Assembly (NCBI GenBank): GCA_964434385.1
Contig: CAYSUW010000004.1
Coordinates: 1-64,000, forward strand
Source of the DNA: GCA-002700125 sp964434385
GTDB taxonomy: Bacteria; Chloroflexota; Dehalococcoidia; Lucifugimonadales; Lucifugimonadaceae
Direction of reading: 5' to 3'
Length of the DNA stretch: 64,000 bases
In this document: positions 63,548 through 64,000 of the stretch, one piece after another
How the letters are laid out: every line of letters begins with the position of its first letter
Position numbering within the stretch: position 1 is the stretch's first letter
Notes under the pieces: generated by a model
Databases searched by the model: none
What the model saw: the letters and a program-made list of their open reading frames with translations, nothing else
What the model was told of the DNA's origin: nothing
Made by a program: the position numbers and the translations under genes

Positions 63548-64000
63548 ATGAAGATTAAAGAAGCATTACCACAGTTAAATAAATGTGTAGGAATTAAATT
63601 TGGAGATTTATTTTCTGATTTAACCCTAGATTTAAGAATAAATAAGGGCAATGTCGAACAACTTATTCTTTTAAAAATAGGACTTAATTTAGACTCAGCA
63701 CTAACAGATTTTGAAGACGGAGAACTTAAAACAAATAAAAGTAATTCTTATGAGCTCCCTAAAGAGACAATGTTTATTACTCAAATTTCTCAACAAATTG
63801 ATTCTTTGGTATCAGACAATCCCATACCATTCTTAAAATCAAATCTTTACAAGAAAATTAAAAGATTAGTTTTTTTACCAGTTTGTAAAGACCCTAATGA
63901 TATAAAGGATTGGTTTTTTGTTTCTGTGGTTGATTGTAATTTAGAAGCAGAAAAGGATTTAAGAGATAAATTAGAAAAAGATTATTATGAAATTTGTAAT
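63548..64000 (+). CDS. MutH/Sau3AI-family DNA endonuclease, partial (runs off the window)
   Basis: The first 151 residues of a gene open to the right edge. After a helical start, NKGNVEQLILLKIGLNLDSA leads into TDFEDGELKTNK, the Asp-x(n)-Glu-x-Lys active-site pattern of MutH and Sau3AI, preceded by the Lys-Gly-x-Val-Glu-x-Leu block of that family. MutH nicks and Sau3AI cleaves at GATC. It could be a restriction enzyme whose partner methyltransferase lies beyond the window, or a repair nuclease; MutH proper is not expected outside Proteobacteria. No Shine-Dalgarno is seen. Possibly acquired by transfer. Confidence 0.75.
   Translation, partial: MKIKEALPQLNKCVGIKFGDLFSDLTLDLRINKGNVEQLILLKIGLNLDSALTDFEDGELKTNKSNSYELPKETMFITQISQQIDSLVSDNPIPFLKSNLYKKIKRLVFLPVCKDPNDIKDWFFVSVVDCNLEAEKDLRDKLEKDYYEICN

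Noticed and set aside
1..64000. CRISPR arrays, insertion sequences, rRNA operons
   Set aside because: No regularly spaced repeats, transposase motifs or rRNA sequence were seen while reading the window.

Overview
The window is a dense, strongly AT-rich bacterial chromosome segment with about 62 protein genes, one intact tRNA and almost no non-coding DNA. Gene content points to a streamlined, free-living (probably marine) member of the Chloroflexota, Dehalococcoidia / SAR202-like. The clues are a galactonate-dehydratase-type enolase-superfamily enzyme beside an MFS carrier, a Gram-positive-style LexA, DegV and DAK2 (FakB/FakA) lipid proteins, a geranylgeranyl-reductase-family flavoprotein, a DUF1461 membrane protein, and a Pro/Thr-linker surface protein with a Cys-Pro-rich domain that I associate with Chloroflexi. 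This placement is inference from content; no rRNA is present to confirm it.

Layout. 1-960 is a gene-poor left edge with two doubtful small genes, a tandem dyad repeat and the 5' half of a tRNA-Arg(CCU) gene. 967-4215 is a small-molecule cassette (sugar-acid dehydratase, FabI-like reductase, MFS carrier). 4212-8120 is a ferric-iron ABC importer with a likely operator. 8287-13634 holds a surface protein, Rel, S20, LexA and the Tat translocase (tatA facing tatBC). 13653-20010 holds an rRNA m5U methyltransferase, LipA, RsmI, MetG, a polyprenyl synthase and endonuclease III. 20070-33827 is dominated by arginine synthesis (argC apart; argJ-B-D-G-H as one operon running into rpe, fakA, fakB and recG) plus tRNA-Glu and an amidohydrolase. 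33965-47548 is a surface-polysaccharide locus: epimerase, Wzy/ligase-like polymerase, priming phosphoglycosyltransferase, four glycosyltransferases, and a five-gene nonulosonic-acid operon that includes a complete transketolase. 47545-64000 returns to housekeeping: geranylgeranyl reductase, TrxB, ThrB, LysC, sirtuin, RecF, epimerase, HAD, DUF1461, MazG, LysA, HolB, Cmk, PlsC, GlmS and, running off the right edge, a MutH/Sau3AI-family endonuclease.

The most striking signals are two. First, three genes whose conserved N-termini extend upstream of any ATG/GTG/TTG/CTG start appear to begin with ATT: recF, holB and the MFS gene. recF and holB have good Shine-Dalgarno sequences in front. Second, of seven convergent gene pairs, five share an interlocked 4-nt stop (TTAA or CTAA), so tail-to-tail neighbours have no room for terminators. 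Also notable are the nonulosonate cluster with its own transketolase, a LexA-type palindrome on the -10 of lexA, and a 14-bp inverted repeat bracketing the iron-transporter promoter.
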